DNA of 64,000 bases from Ferrimonas marina (GTDB lineage: Bacteria; Pseudomonadota; Gammaproteobacteria; Enterobacterales; Shewanellaceae): assembly GCF_900129905.1 (NCBI RefSeq), contig NZ_FQXG01000009.1, forward strand, positions 124,001 to 188,000. Reading direction: 5' to 3'. A model generated the notes under the pieces. It was not told the DNA's origin. It worked only from the letters and a program-made list of their open reading frames with translations, and searched no databases. The translations under genes and the position numbers were made by a program. Below, in pieces: positions 37,478-46,605 of the stretch (positions are counted from its first letter, which is position 1; every line of letters starts with the position of its first letter).

Positions 37478-37982
37478 GCGAGCACAGCGGGACAGCCCTG
37501 TTACCACACAGCGCCTGAGCCTGACTCGCTGGTCGTCGGCCGATGCGCCGGCGCAGCCGGAGCTGTTTGAGCAGGTAGTGACGGTGCTGCAGCCCGAGGT
37601 GGTGGCCGAACTGCCACCGACGTTTCACGGCGTGACAAGCCCTGAGCAGGCCAGGCAGTGGCTTGCGCAGCAGAGTCAGCAGAGCGATCTCTACCTGGTG
37701 CGGCAGGAGGGGCGGCTGATCGGCTTTGTCTTGCTGCACCGGCAGGGCGACGGGGGACACCTAGGTTATCTGCTGGCCAAGTCTGCCTGGGGGCAGGGCT
37801 TGGCCTTCGAGATGCTGCAGGGCCTACTCCCTCACTACCAGGGACAACTGCGTTGGATCGAGGCGGGCGTGGCAGAGGATAACCTGGCCTCCATTCGCCT
37901 GCTTCAGCGCCTCGGCTTTGACCGGCTCAGTGACGGTGCGATGCAGCGCTACCGACTGAACCTGGCCGAGGACGGGCGCTAG
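37470..37982 (+). CDS. GNAT family N-acetyltransferase
   Basis: 170 residues from ATG 37470, overlapping the aldo/keto reductase stop. Acetyl-CoA-binding motif region GHLGYLLAKSAWGQGLAFEM (R/Q-x-x-G-x-G/A variant) and the final AGVAEDNLASIRLLQRLGF, typical of the RimJ-like GNAT group. Substrate unknown. Convergent with the SPOR-like gene; stops overlap by 4 bp. Confidence 0.87.
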   Translation: MNERAQRDSPVTTQRLSLTRWSSADAPAQPELFEQVVTVLQPEVVAELPPTFHGVTSPEQARQWLAQQSQQSDLYLVRQEGRLIGFVLLHRQGDGGHLGYLLAKSAWGQGLAFEMLQGLLPHYQGQLRWIEAGVAEDNLASIRLLQRLGFDRLSDGAMQRYRLNLAEDGR

Positions 37983-38671
37983 AAGGTCCAGATAAAGGTG
38001 TCGCTCGGCAAACCGTTGCGCAGGGCCAGATCCCGCACCTGTGTCGCTTCGCTTTTGCTGACGTAGGCGGCAATCACCACCGAGAAGTGCTTGGAGTCGC
38101 CATAGGGCTTGAATACCGTGGCCTCAAACCCCTTTTCCTTCAACGCGGCCACCTGGTTTTCGGCACTCTGGCGAGCTTGGTGCGAGCCGGCAATGACGAA
38201 AAACTTGTCGTCTCCCGAGGTCTCGATCTTCTTGCCAAAGGCACCCCGGAGGAAGCGGGAATAGGCCGAGACCTGCGGCTCCCTGATCATCCCCTCATTC
38301 AGGTACTGCTGGCGTCGTTCTGAAGCGTCGGCATGGGCCTGGGGCAACAGGCTGATCGAAACGGTAGTGCCATTATCGGCGGAGCTGGGCAGCATCTGGC
38401 TGTTGCCGGGGCTGCCGTTGATGTAGGTGGCCAACAGCGCCGGGGCCGCCAGACCGAGCTGGAACAGTTTGAAATTCTCGGTCTCGTTCTTGTGCATGAA
38501 GGTGACCAGGGCACCAAGAAAGATGAGGATGATGCAGCGTACGGCCAGCCCAACCCAGTCCAGCGCTTTGTAGCCGCCGAACACCGAATGAAAATCGATG
38601 GAGAGGAGCGTGATCAGAAACGGCGTGATCCCGCCGATGGCGCCCAGGGTGATTCGTTGCAGATTGTTCAT
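37979..38671 (-). CDS. Membrane protein with SPOR-like C-terminal domain
   Basis: 230 residues. Three N-terminal membrane helices (about 8-30, 41-62 and 68-90), a linker, and a C-terminal 75-residue alpha/beta part (FFVIAGSHQARQSAENQVAA, then HFSVVIAAYVSKSEATQVRD) resembling SPOR peptidoglycan-binding domains. ATG 38671 follows GGAGG. If a SPOR domain is confirmed, it would act in the periplasm at septal glycan, though the topology would have to place it there. Not otherwise recognised. Confidence 0.7.
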   Translation of the reverse strand: MNNLQRITLGAIGGITPFLITLLSIDFHSVFGGYKALDWVGLAVRCIILIFLGALVTFMHKNETENFKLFQLGLAAPALLATYINGSPGNSQMLPSSADNGTTVSISLLPQAHADASERRQQYLNEGMIREPQVSAYSRFLRGAFGKKIETSGDDKFFVIAGSHQARQSAENQVAALKEKGFEATVFKPYGDSKHFSVVIAAYVSKSEATQVRDLALRNGLPSDTFIWTF

Positions 38672-38841
38672 GGCGGCCTCCGAAGGGTGGCGTTGCAGCA
38701 CGGGAATGTGTACGACAAGCCGGACGGCTCCGTGGACCCAGATCACCTCGGTTCACTGGAGTTGTGCCTTTTCTTTGTTCATAAGGTATGGCGCGGAGGG
38801 GCTTTGAGTTTTGAGTGAGTTGTTGTGGTGTGGCTGTCTCT

Positions 38842-39219
38842 TTACGGCTTCTGTATCTGGTATGTCCCGGTGACATCTGAGCCATTTTGGCAATAGCGCT
38901 GGCTAAAGTTGGGGGATTCTCCGTAAACCAGGGCCTGGTCTTGCAGGAAGAAGATCACCAACAGCGGCTCACCTTGCTCGTCCAGCCAGTGGATGCCGCC
39001 GGGGGCAAAGGTCATGGCGCGACTGCCGTCGTGGTCTACGTTGCAGTTGTTACTTTTAAGCTTGATCGTCACGTAGCCCTCGCCCAAGGTTTGAAGCGTC
39101 AACTTCCCTTGGCTACTTTGGTATTGCCCGTCCGGCTTGTGCTGGGCCCAACCGTTGGCACTGACGATGGCCAGCACCGCAGTCAACAGTGTTCCGAAGG
39201 TTAACGGTTTTCGCTGCAT
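38842..39219 (-). CDS. Small exported protein, unknown
   Basis: 125 residues with a signal peptide (cleavage after NGWA, about residue 25) and a short beta-rich body ending FSQRYCQNGSDVTGTYQIQKP. Two Cys (SNNCNVDH and RYCQNG) may form a disulfide. ATG 39219 has AAGGAGGAAGGG. Resembles small periplasmic or cell-surface proteins with a lipocalin-like fold, but I could not place the family. Confidence 0.72.
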   Translation of the reverse strand: MQRKPLTFGTLLTAVLAIVSANGWAQHKPDGQYQSSQGKLTLQTLGEGYVTIKLKSNNCNVDHDGSRAMTFAPGGIHWLDEQGEPLLVIFFLQDQALVYGESPNFSQRYCQNGSDVTGTYQIQKP

Positions 39220-39300
39220 CCCTTCCTCCTTAGCCACGCCTTGTGGGCAGAGCTTAGCCCGCTGGCGACTGACCGCGCAGCGGACTTGAGCCGAGCGTTT

Positions 39301-39657
39301 CTACCAGCGGGCGCGCGCTCCGCGAGTATCGACGTGGGTGAAGCTGTTGTATTTGCCCACGCCTCCCAGTGAACCGACCCGCTGGTCAAGAAAGACATAG
39401 ACGTCGTGGGGATCGACCCCTTTAACTTTCACATCGGCAGCATCTCCCTCCAGGTGACGGCTGTGTTTGACGCCGCCGACATTGCGGTTGTGGATGGGGC
39501 AGCGGTAGCCGGAGGTGATGATCACCGGGCTGTCGAACTCGGCGCGCAGGTCCTCCAGGATCTCCAGCAGCTGCCGGGGGGGATCGTAAGGCAGTTCGCC
39601 ACAATGGTTGCAGGCAAACTCCTCGCGCAGAAAATGCTCACTGATACGGGTTGCCAT
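39301..39657 (-). CDS. M15A-type peptidase (YcbK-like endolysin fold)
   Basis: 118 residues with Zn ligands visible: His and Asp in SRHLEGDAADVKV (H-x(6)-D spacing) and His in FTHVDTRG. Opening ISEHFLREEFACNHCG is that of peptidase M15A proteins, many of which come from phage endolysins or act on cell-wall peptides. No signal peptide, so export or lysis context is not obvious, and no phage genes are near. Alone on its strand. Confidence 0.88.
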   Translation of the reverse strand: MATRISEHFLREEFACNHCGELPYDPPRQLLEILEDLRAEFDSPVIITSGYRCPIHNRNVGGVKHSRHLEGDAADVKVKGVDPHDVYVFLDQRVGSLGGVGKYNSFTHVDTRGARARW

Positions 39658-39881
39658 GGTCTCTCCTCAAACCGGTACGGCGTTCCCTGACTGTGGCTTG
39701 GGCCGCCGTGGGCTGAGAGGCCTTGGAGTGAGTGAGGCACAAAACGCGACATCCAGTGGGGCCAGGGCCAGGCTAGCAGCCCGGACCAAGTTGAGCTGGC
39801 ATGGGCTCTGTCCCGGTGAAGGTTTTGGTGTACGCTTGCAGGGCTTGAGTCAGAAAGCCAATGCATAACAAGAGGGTAGGT

Positions 39882-41360
39882 GTGAGCCAACAGCAAGGAA
39901 GTTCCCCGCATCAAGCGGGTAGGTGCTGGAGCCGTTTTGGCATCGTCGTGGTGGCCGTTTTGATGGGCCTGTTTGTTGCCTTTCCCAGTGTTGGCGTTGG
40001 GGCGGTGGCCCAGTTTACCCAGGTGGTGATCGAGCGCTTCGGTATCGCCCTTATCTTGTTCTCCACCTTGCTGGTGCTGTTGGCGTTGGGTCTGAGCGCC
40101 AGCCCGGTGGGCCGTTTGAGATTAGGGGGGGCTGAGGCCCAACAGGAGTTCTCCACCTGGAGCTGGTTGGCAATGCTGTTCACCGCCGGCATGGGCTCCG
40201 GCCTGATATTCTGGGGCATCGCGGAGCCTGTGTTTCACTTTGCTAATCCGCCGGCCTTCGTGCCGGAAGCGGCCCGGGGCATCGATCATGCCCTAGCGCT
40301 GACCTACTTCCACTGGGGTGTCCATGCCTGGGCGATCTACGCCCTGGCGGGGCTGGCCATTGCCTGGTTTGGTTTCGGCCGGGGCCGCTCGCTGCATATC
40401 TCCTCTAGCTTTACCGGTCAGGCCAACAAAGGCGGCTGGCGCTTGCTGGATTGGCTGGCGATCATCGCGATTCTATTCGGGGTGGCCGGCACCTTCGCCA
40501 ATACCATCGCGCTGGTGCAGACCGGCCTGCAGCAGACCCTGTCACCGCAGATCGGCTCGGTGGGCTTTCGCTATGGCCTGATTTTGCTGATTGCGGTGCT
40601 GTTTACCACTTCCTCCATCCTGGGGTTGCAGCGGGGGATCCGGCGATTGAGCCAGTTCAACGCGTTGCTGATGCTGGTGATGGTGGCGGTGGTCTTGTTG
40701 TGGATCGATCCCTGGCAAACCCTGACCCGGTTGGCCTCCTCAGTGGGGCATTACCTGGCGATCCTGCCGGAGGTCTCGACCCGAATTGACCCTCAATCCC
40801 GTCAATGGAGCCTGGACTGGAGCGTCATCTACCTAGTGTGGTGGGTGGCCTGGGCGCCCTTTGTTGGCCCCTTTATCGCCCGTATCAGTCGGGGCCGCAC
40901 GGTACGCCAGTTTCTGCTCTGTGTGGTGTTGGTGCCTACCGCCGCTTCACTGCTCTGGTTCAGCGCCTTTGGCGGCGCGGCATTGGCCCAGCCCTATGCG
41001 CCAGCGGTGATTGAAGCGGTGAACCAGGACTACACCCAGGGGCTGTTCCGCTTCTTCCAGCAGTTCCCGCTGGGGGCGGTGTTGTCGCTTTGCGCCATCC
41101 TGCTGCTGATCACCTTCATCATCACCAGCGCGGATTCGGCGCTGCTGGTGTGTGGCTGGCTGTCCGATGATGACAGCCACTGGGGGCGCCTGCTCTGGGC
41201 TGCCTTGCTGGTGACCCTCTCCATGGCGCTGCTGTACATCAACGACGTAGATCTAAACAAGCAGGTGGCCATCGCCGGCGCCTTGCCCTTTACCCTGGTG
41301 CTGCTGGCGCAGGTGGGGATGCTGTTGCGGGATCTGTGGCGCACTCGGGCAGCGCGATAA
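39882..41360 (+). CDS. BCCT family betaine/choline/carnitine transporter
   Basis: 492 residues, twelve membrane helices. Signature GMGSGLIFWGIAEPVFHF and WAPFVGPFIARISRGRTVRQ match the BCCT substrate and sodium sites. Probably takes up glycine betaine or a related osmoprotectant in a marine organism. GTG 39882 has GAGGGTAGGT and is preferred over ATG 39861. Standalone, closed by a strong bidirectional terminator. Confidence 0.92.
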   Translation: MSQQQGSSPHQAGRCWSRFGIVVVAVLMGLFVAFPSVGVGAVAQFTQVVIERFGIALILFSTLLVLLALGLSASPVGRLRLGGAEAQQEFSTWSWLAMLFTAGMGSGLIFWGIAEPVFHFANPPAFVPEAARGIDHALALTYFHWGVHAWAIYALAGLAIAWFGFGRGRSLHISSSFTGQANKGGWRLLDWLAIIAILFGVAGTFANTIALVQTGLQQTLSPQIGSVGFRYGLILLIAVLFTTSSILGLQRGIRRLSQFNALLMLVMVAVVLLWIDPWQTLTRLASSVGHYLAILPEVSTRIDPQSRQWSLDWSVIYLVWWVAWAPFVGPFIARISRGRTVRQFLLCVVLVPTAASLLWFSAFGGAALAQPYAPAVIEAVNQDYTQGLFRFFQQFPLGAVLSLCAILLLITFIITSADSALLVCGWLSDDDSHWGRLLWAALLVTLSMALLYINDVDLNKQVAIAGALPFTLVLLAQVGMLLRDLWRTRAAR

Positions 41361-41378
41361 TACCCAGCTTCGGTACTA

Positions 41379-41420
41379 CTAAAACACTCAGGCCACCGCT
41401 CGGTGGCCTGAGTGTTTTAG
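41379..41420. terminator. Strong bidirectional terminator
   Basis: A 20-bp perfect inverted repeat (CTAAAACACTCAGGCCACCG and its complement) with a two-base centre, between the BCCT and egtD genes; A-run and T-run at both ends. Confidence 0.9.
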
Positions 41421-41426
41421 TGGCGC

Positions 41427-42383
41427 CTATTGGGGGGCTTGCAGCAGGTAAACCGCAAACCGCTCCTGCTCTGCCAGCCAGTGGGTGACCGGCTGCCAGC
41501 CGGCGGATTTGGCCAGCTGACCGAACTCATCCGGGGTGTACTTGTAGGAGTTCTCGGTGTGGATACTCTCGCCGGCGGCCAGGTCGATGCGGTGAGGGCC
41601 GATGTTGAGCTCGGTGTCCTGCTCACTGATCAGGTGCATCTCGATGCGGCCTTGGCCCGGGTGGTAGAAGGCGTAGTGGCGAAACTGCTCGGTGGCAAAG
41701 CCCAGCTGCCAGCGCCGGTTGAGGTGGGCCAGGATATTGAGATTGAACTGGGCGGTGACGCCGGCCTGGTCGTTGTAGGCCCGGTGCAGTTGGTGCGGGC
41801 ACTTCTTGGTGTCCACCCCAATCAACAGGTGCGAGCCCCGACCCAGGCTGCGGCGCAGGCGCTGCAGAAAGCTGCGGGCCTGGTCGGGCTGGAAGTTGCC
41901 GATGGTGGAGCCGGGAAAGAATCCCAGTCGCTGGCTACCACGCTCCGGCAGCACCACGTCCTGGGTGAAGTCCGCCTCGATGGGACAGATAGCAACCTTG
42001 GGGAAGCGCTGCTGCAGGCCTTCGGCGGCACGGCGCAGGTGGTCGCCGGCGATGTCGATGGGGTAGAAGCGTTGGAACCTGGGATTGGCGGCCAACAGCT
42101 CGGCCACCTTGACCAGCGAGCCGGCGCCGAACTCCACCAGCTCCATCGGCCCGTCGAAGTGCGCCTGCAGCTGCCTGGCAATGGCCGGCAGCATCGCCAT
42201 CTCGGAACGATAGAGATAGTACTCCGGCAGCTCACAGATCCGGTCAAACAGGGCAGCGCCGCGGGCGTCATAGAAGAACTTGGCAGACAGGGTTTTCTGA
42301 GGCTGTTGTAACCCATCCAGTACCTCTTGCAGGGCACTGTCCCGCTGCCACGCGGGCGCGGGTTGAGGGTGGGATCCAGGCAT
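41427..42383 (-). CDS. egtD: L-histidine N-alpha-methyltransferase EgtD
   Basis: 318 residues. SAM-dependent EgtD family: KFFYDARGAALFDRICELPE at the start, VEFGAGSLVKV (SAM), PIDIAGDHLRRAA, LGFFPGSTIGNF, GVDTKKCPHQLHRAYND and a C-terminal EMHLISEQDT. Trimethylates histidine to hercynine, the first step of ergothioneine synthesis. ATG is 5 bp after the egtB stop, so the two are one operon. No egtE-like C-S lyase is in the window. Confidence 0.95.
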   Translation of the reverse strand: MPGSHPQPAPAWQRDSALQEVLDGLQQPQKTLSAKFFYDARGAALFDRICELPEYYLYRSEMAMLPAIARQLQAHFDGPMELVEFGAGSLVKVAELLAANPRFQRFYPIDIAGDHLRRAAEGLQQRFPKVAICPIEADFTQDVVLPERGSQRLGFFPGSTIGNFQPDQARSFLQRLRRSLGRGSHLLIGVDTKKCPHQLHRAYNDQAGVTAQFNLNILAHLNRRWQLGFATEQFRHYAFYHPGQGRIEMHLISEQDTELNIGPHRIDLAAGESIHTENSYKYTPDEFGQLAKSAGWQPVTHWLAEQERFAVYLLQAPQ

Positions 42384-42387
42384 GGTG

Positions 42388-43626
42388 TCAGTCCTTAGCC
42401 AGTCGCATTCCGGAGAATTGCCAGCGTTGGTGGGGGTAGAAAAAGTTGCGGTAGCTCAATCGCATCTGGGCCTTGGGGGTGGCGCAACTGCCGCCGCGCA
42501 GTACGTACTGACCCGACATGAACTTGCCGTTGTACTCGCCGGCGATGCCGGCGGTGGGGCGAAAGCCCGGGTAGGCGACGTAGGGGCTCTGGGTCCACTC
42601 CCACACATCACCAAAGAGTTGCTGCATCCCCTTTCCCGGGCTGGCCTGGGGTAGACCATTGCCGCTCTCGACAAAGTTGCCCTTGATAGGCTGATCCTGG
42701 GCGGCGTGCTCCCACTCCTGCTCGGTAGGCAGACGACCGCCAGCCCAGCGGGCATAAGCATCTGCTTCGAAGTAGCTGATGTGGCTGACCGGGGCTTCGA
42801 GATCCAGCGGTTGCAGTCCGGCCAAAGTAAACTGCTGCCACTGACCATCCGCGTCCTGCTCCCAGTAGAGTGGGGCCTGCCAGTGTTGCTGCTGGGCCAG
42901 GGCCCAGCCATCGGAGAGCCACAGGGTGGCCTGCTGATAGCCACCGTCCTGGATAAAGGTCAGCCACTCACCGTTGTTGATGGGCCGGTTGGCCAGGCGA
43001 TAGGGCTGCAGGTGATATGGGTGGCGTGGCCGCTCGCAATCGAAGCCAAAGCCCTCATTCTCTGGTTGGCCAATGTCGACCAGTCCGCCCTCAAAGCGGT
43101 GATAGCTCAGTGGCGTTGCCTTGGCTTTGGCCTGATGACGCGGGGCGCGCCAGGCGGGGCGCAGCGGGTTGTGCCACAACAGGTGCAAGCTATCGGTGAG
43201 CATCAGCTCCTGGTGCTGCATCTCGTGGTGCAGGCCAAGGGTTTGCCAGAAATCGATGGGGACGCTGAAGCGGTCAGCGGTCTGGGTCATCGCCTGGTCC
43301 ACATGGGCTCGGTAGTCCAGCACCTGCTGCAGGCTGGGGCGGGTCAATAGGCCCCGGTGGGCACGGAGAAAGGGCCGGCCGTGGCCCTGGTAGTAGGAGT
43401 TGAACAGGGCATTGAACTGGGGGTGGAACTGGCGGTAGCCGGGTAACAGGGGTTTGAGGATGAACTGTTCGAAAAACCAGGTGGTGTGGGCTAGGTGCCA
43501 CTTGATGGGGCTGGCGTCCGGCATCGACTGGGCCACCATGTCCTCGGCGCTGAGGCCGTCGGTCAGGGCCACCGTCTGACGGCGGATATCGGGGTATTGG
43601 CAAGGGCTTGGCGCTGGCTCACTCAT
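42388..43626 (-). CDS. egtB: Ergothioneine synthase EgtB
   Basis: 412 residues: DinB-like N-terminal domain (HLAHTTWFFEQF), iron-binding HHEMQHQE (H-x3-H-x-E), and a C-terminal FGE-sulfatase domain with GGRLPTEQEWEHAA and GDVWEWTQSPY. It joins a thiol to hercynine by oxidative C-S bond formation. Whether cysteine or gamma-glutamylcysteine is used cannot be told. It is the first gene of egtB-egtD; the 215 bp upstream (43627-43841) has no gene but includes a terminator of the neighbouring operon. Confidence 0.95.
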   Translation of the reverse strand: MSEPAPSPCQYPDIRRQTVALTDGLSAEDMVAQSMPDASPIKWHLAHTTWFFEQFILKPLLPGYRQFHPQFNALFNSYYQGHGRPFLRAHRGLLTRPSLQQVLDYRAHVDQAMTQTADRFSVPIDFWQTLGLHHEMQHQELMLTDSLHLLWHNPLRPAWRAPRHQAKAKATPLSYHRFEGGLVDIGQPENEGFGFDCERPRHPYHLQPYRLANRPINNGEWLTFIQDGGYQQATLWLSDGWALAQQQHWQAPLYWEQDADGQWQQFTLAGLQPLDLEAPVSHISYFEADAYARWAGGRLPTEQEWEHAAQDQPIKGNFVESGNGLPQASPGKGMQQLFGDVWEWTQSPYVAYPGFRPTAGIAGEYNGKFMSGQYVLRGGSCATPKAQMRLSYRNFFYPHQRWQFSGMRLAKD

Positions 43627-43798
43627 CGCTCACTCTCTTTTTTTGCACTGCAACAACCATAGTTGGGCCTGGCCACTACGTCGAAAAAGGGCGAAGTGAG
43701 GCGGCTTCAGTTCAGGGTGACGCTGGGGTATGACATTGGTGTGTCGGATGCGAGTAGAGTGATAGGCGGGGCGGGAAGGTACAGGTGGCAGAAACAAC

Positions 43799-43825
43799 AA
43801 CGCCCCTCGGGCGGAGGGGCGTTTC
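43799..43825 (-). terminator. Terminator of the yjfL-ygiB-ygiC operon
   Basis: Stem AACGCCCCTC/GAGGGGCGTT with loop GGGCG; on the minus strand followed by GTTGTTT. Confidence 0.82.
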
Positions 43826-43841
43826 TGCAAAGTCGCGGATG

Positions 43842-45023
43842 TTATTCCGGCAGGATGATGTGAGGCACGAAGCGGGACAGGTCCTGGGTGATACGGCTGT
43901 GATCCTCGCGCACCGAGATCCCGGCGGCGCTGTCGCCGACGACCCAGGAGCCGATCAGGGCGTGATCCGGCTTGTCGCCGTCGCCAAAGCGCGGCAGCTG
44001 GGTGTAGCCCTGGTAGATCACCCCTTCCTCGCCGTAGGCACCGCCGGAGGATTCGACCACCTTGCCCTGTTCCAGGATCTCGATGTTGGCCCCCTCGCGG
44101 GAGTAGATCGGCTTCTTCACCAGCTTGCTCTCGGTACAGGTATCGAGGAAGTCCGGGAAGTAGGCGGGCAGCAGGTTGGGGTGGCCTTTGTGGTTGTGCC
44201 ACAACACCGGCAGGATCGCCTTGTTGGAGAGGATCGACTTCCAGGCCGGCTCCAGCCAGCGCACGTTGGCCTTAGGTACGTACTGGGCGAACTCCTCCCG
44301 CAGCATGAACTCCCAGGGGTAGAGCTTGAAGCAGGCGCGGATGTCGTTGCCCTCGGGGTCAACGAACTGGTCCATGTCGCCCAGGCCGATCTGTTCGATG
44401 GCGGTGTAGCGGGTCTCCAGCCCGGCCTCGGCAGCGCAGTCTTCCAGGTATTGCACGGTGCCGCGATCCTCCACGCTCTCCTCGCAGGAGGCGAAGTGCA
44501 GCGGGGTCGGCGGCCACTGGCCCTTAAGCTCGGCAAAGCGGGCGATCATCGCTTCCTGGATGCCGTTGAACTGGTCACTGCCCGGTTGCAGGGTGCCGTC
44601 CTTGAGCCGGTCCTCCAGCCACAACCACTGGAAGAAGGCGGACTCGTACAGCGAGGTGGGGGTGTCGGCGTTGTACTCGAGGAACTTGGCCGGCCCCTTG
44701 CCGTCGTAGGCCAGGTCCATCCGGCCGTAGAGGCTGGGCTCCTTCAGACGCCAGGAGGAGGCCACCAGATCCCAGTGTTCCTCCGGGATGGCAAAGCGGC
44801 GCAGCAGGTTCTCGTTACGCACCACCTCGTCCACCACCTCCAGGCACATCTGGTGCAGCTCCTCGGTGGGATCTTCCAGATCCTGCTCAATCTGCTGCAG
44901 GGTGAAGGCGTAGTAGCGGGTTTCATCCCAGTAGGGCTCGCCATACATGGTATGGAAGTTAAAGCCGTACTCCTTGGCCTGCTCTTGCCAGTGGGCGCGG
45001 GGGGTGATCAGGTGACGCTGCAT
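43842..45023 (-). CDS. ygiC: Glutathionylspermidine synthase-like ATP-grasp protein (YgiC/YjfC)
   Basis: 393 residues of the GSP-synthase ATP-grasp fold: FLEYNADTPTSLYESAFFQW, KSILSNKAILPVLW, VKKPIYSREGANIEI, and the C-terminal GSWVVGDSAAGISVREDHS. It lacks the amidase domain of full Gsp, like the YgiC and YjfC proteins of enterobacteria, whose substrate remains unclear. Start codon directly abuts the ygiB stop; third gene of the operon. Confidence 0.9.
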   Translation of the reverse strand: MQRHLITPRAHWQEQAKEYGFNFHTMYGEPYWDETRYYAFTLQQIEQDLEDPTEELHQMCLEVVDEVVRNENLLRRFAIPEEHWDLVASSWRLKEPSLYGRMDLAYDGKGPAKFLEYNADTPTSLYESAFFQWLWLEDRLKDGTLQPGSDQFNGIQEAMIARFAELKGQWPPTPLHFASCEESVEDRGTVQYLEDCAAEAGLETRYTAIEQIGLGDMDQFVDPEGNDIRACFKLYPWEFMLREEFAQYVPKANVRWLEPAWKSILSNKAILPVLWHNHKGHPNLLPAYFPDFLDTCTESKLVKKPIYSREGANIEILEQGKVVESSGGAYGEEGVIYQGYTQLPRFGDGDKPDHALIGSWVVGDSAAGISVREDHSRITQDLSRFVPHIILPE

Positions 45024-45713
45024 CTAGCCTCCGAAGCTGCGGCTGGTGGAGCGGGTGTTGGTGGCGCGGCTGCTGGCCTGGGCCTTCTGCGCGGCCATGG
45101 TGCCGAAGCCACCTGCCCGGGTCACCCGGGTGGGGGCAGAGGCTTTTTGGAACGCGGAAGGTGCAGCGCGTACGGTGCGATCGCCGCGGTTACCCACCAC
45201 GTCACCCTTGCCGGTCACCAGCTTATCGCGGATGGGGGAGTTAGGCGCGGAGGAGGAGTAGACCGGCGCCTGGCGCGGGGCGCGGTTGCCCATCATCGAG
45301 CCCATCATGTAGCCCATCATCATCGGCATAAACCAGCCACCGCCACCACTGGCGTACTGCTGGCCCGGCTCGCTGGCGGCCGCGGCATCGGGGTTGTTGA
45401 ATGCCTGGGTGTTCTCCGGGGCCGGTTCGCAGTTGCCGACGCCGAAGTCGGCCTCACACTGGGCCAGGCCATCGAAGCGCGGCGCGGTGGCCAGGTGGTC
45501 GACCTGGGCGGAGCCAAACACCTGGTCACACAAGGCGGGCTGATCGGGGTAGACCTGCTTGCACTCTTCGGCGTTGCGGTAGATCTGCGCCTCCTCTTGC
45601 TTGGGGGCCGGGGCACAGCCGGACAGCACCAGCGAGACGGAGACCGCCAGGGTGGTGGCTGCCGGCAACTGCTTGCGGAAGCGGGAGAGACGAACGTTAC
45701 GACTGCGTTTCAT
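45024..45713 (-). CDS. ygiB: DUF1190 family lipoprotein-like protein YgiB
   Basis: 229 residues. N-terminal hydrophobic stretch with LSLVLSGCAPAP-like lipobox (LVLSGC, Cys about 33) so probably a lipoprotein; cysteine-containing region NAEECKQVYPDQPALCDQVF, a Gly/Met stretch (MMMGYMMGSMMG, about 130-140) and an Arg/Ser/Ala tail. Always found with ygiC and yjfL homologues; role unknown. 8 bp from yjfL. Confidence 0.88.
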   Translation of the reverse strand: MKRSRNVRLSRFRKQLPAATTLAVSVSLVLSGCAPAPKQEEAQIYRNAEECKQVYPDQPALCDQVFGSAQVDHLATAPRFDGLAQCEADFGVGNCEPAPENTQAFNNPDAAAASEPGQQYASGGGGWFMPMMMGYMMGSMMGNRAPRQAPVYSSSAPNSPIRDKLVTGKGDVVGNRGDRTVRAAPSAFQKASAPTRVTRAGGFGTMAAQKAQASSRATNTRSTSRSFGG

Positions 45714-45721
45714 TGCAACTC

Positions 45722-46129
45722 CTAGTAGCTCATGCAGGCGGCGTTGAGCACGCCGACGCTGATGTTGATGCTGGCCAGTACCACGGCACCGGCGATCTGA
45801 TTGTTCTCGATCTTGCTGACGATGTTGGGCAGTAATACGAAGCGCACCACGGTAAAGGTCAGCAGCTGAGCGGCCATGGCAACGGCTGCCCAGATCAGGA
45901 AGTCGGTGTAGGCGATGGAGTGCTCAGCGGCAGAGGCCAGGGCCAGGGTGAAGCCCAGCAGGGCACCACCGATACTGATGGCGGCGGCGGTGTTGAAGTC
46001 TTTCTTTACCAGCTCCCACTCGTCGAAGGGGGTCAGCAGGGCGTAGAGGACCTTGAACACCACCATGGCGGCCAGGCCGGTGGCGAAGTACATCAGAAAG
46101 GGCAGCAGGCCCTCGAGGGATCCGTTCAT
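45722..46129 (-). CDS. yjfL: DUF350 (YjfL) membrane protein
   Basis: 135 residues, four helices in a DUF350 repeat arrangement (YFATGLAAMVVFKVLYALL..., AAISIGGALLGFTLALAS). Members of YjfL/DUF350 are inner-membrane proteins coupled to ygiB and glutathionylspermidine-synthase-like genes. First gene of the three-gene operon; the unit mirrors yjfLMC of enterobacteria, where it appears in stress regulation. Transport or sensing role not proven. Confidence 0.88.
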   Translation of the reverse strand: MNGSLEGLLPFLMYFATGLAAMVVFKVLYALLTPFDEWELVKKDFNTAAAISIGGALLGFTLALASAAEHSIAYTDFLIWAAVAMAAQLLTFTVVRFVLLPNIVSKIENNQIAGAVVLASINISVGVLNAACMSY

Positions 46130-46326
46130 GGTGATTCCTTGGGGTTAGGGTGCAATACAACAGAGTGTAAAGAATAGAGGGTGTTATCGCCGAAAGTCGG
46201 CCAAATAACAAGGCGGGGAAACGGTTAGAAGCAAATTGAAAAACTTTCTCAACAGCGTCTTTGCATTGTCATAAAGGGCTTTTCTACTGGTTCGGTATCG
46301 TTGAGCTATCAAGGAGGAGAAACAGA

Positions 46327-46575
46327 ATGGACATCTACGTCGGCAACCTGGCCTATTCGGTGGACAAAACCGCTCTGCAGAAGGCCTTCGAGGCATTTGG
46401 CAAGGTGCTGCGCTGCACCGTGGTGATGGATCGGGAAAGCAACCAGTCAAAGGGCTTTGGTTTTGTGCAGATGGCCAATCGCGGTGAAGGCGAGGCGGCC
46501 ATTGCCGCGCTGCATGGTCAATCACTGGAGGGGCGCACGGTACGGGTCAACGAGGCCAAGCCGCGCAACTGCTGA
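46327..46575 (+). CDS. Small RNA recognition motif (RRM) protein
   Basis: 82 residues, one complete RRM: RNP2 IYVGNL at the start and RNP1 KGFGFVQM (with aromatic residues for RNA stacking), plus ALHGQSLEGRTVRVNEAKPR. Bacterial single-RRM proteins of this size are often induced by cold. ATG 46327 has AAGGAGGAG; the frame reaching back to 46261 is not used. Followed by a GC-rich terminator. The upstream 197 bp looks like a leader region but I saw no structured element. Confidence 0.93.
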   Translation: MDIYVGNLAYSVDKTALQKAFEAFGKVLRCTVVMDRESNQSKGFGFVQMANRGEGEAAIAALHGQSLEGRTVRVNEAKPRNC

Positions 46576-46605
46576 ATCGGTGGATATCCGCCGTCGCTGG
46601 ATCAA

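Noticed and set aside
39301-39657. Prophage origin for the M15 peptidase
   Set aside because: No holin, tail, integrase or other phage gene around it; isolated chromosomal M15A peptidases are common.
43785-45725. 646-codon plus-strand frame opposite ygiC and ygiB
   Set aside because: GC-rich antisense frame without family motifs; the minus-strand genes are clear family members with proper start sites.
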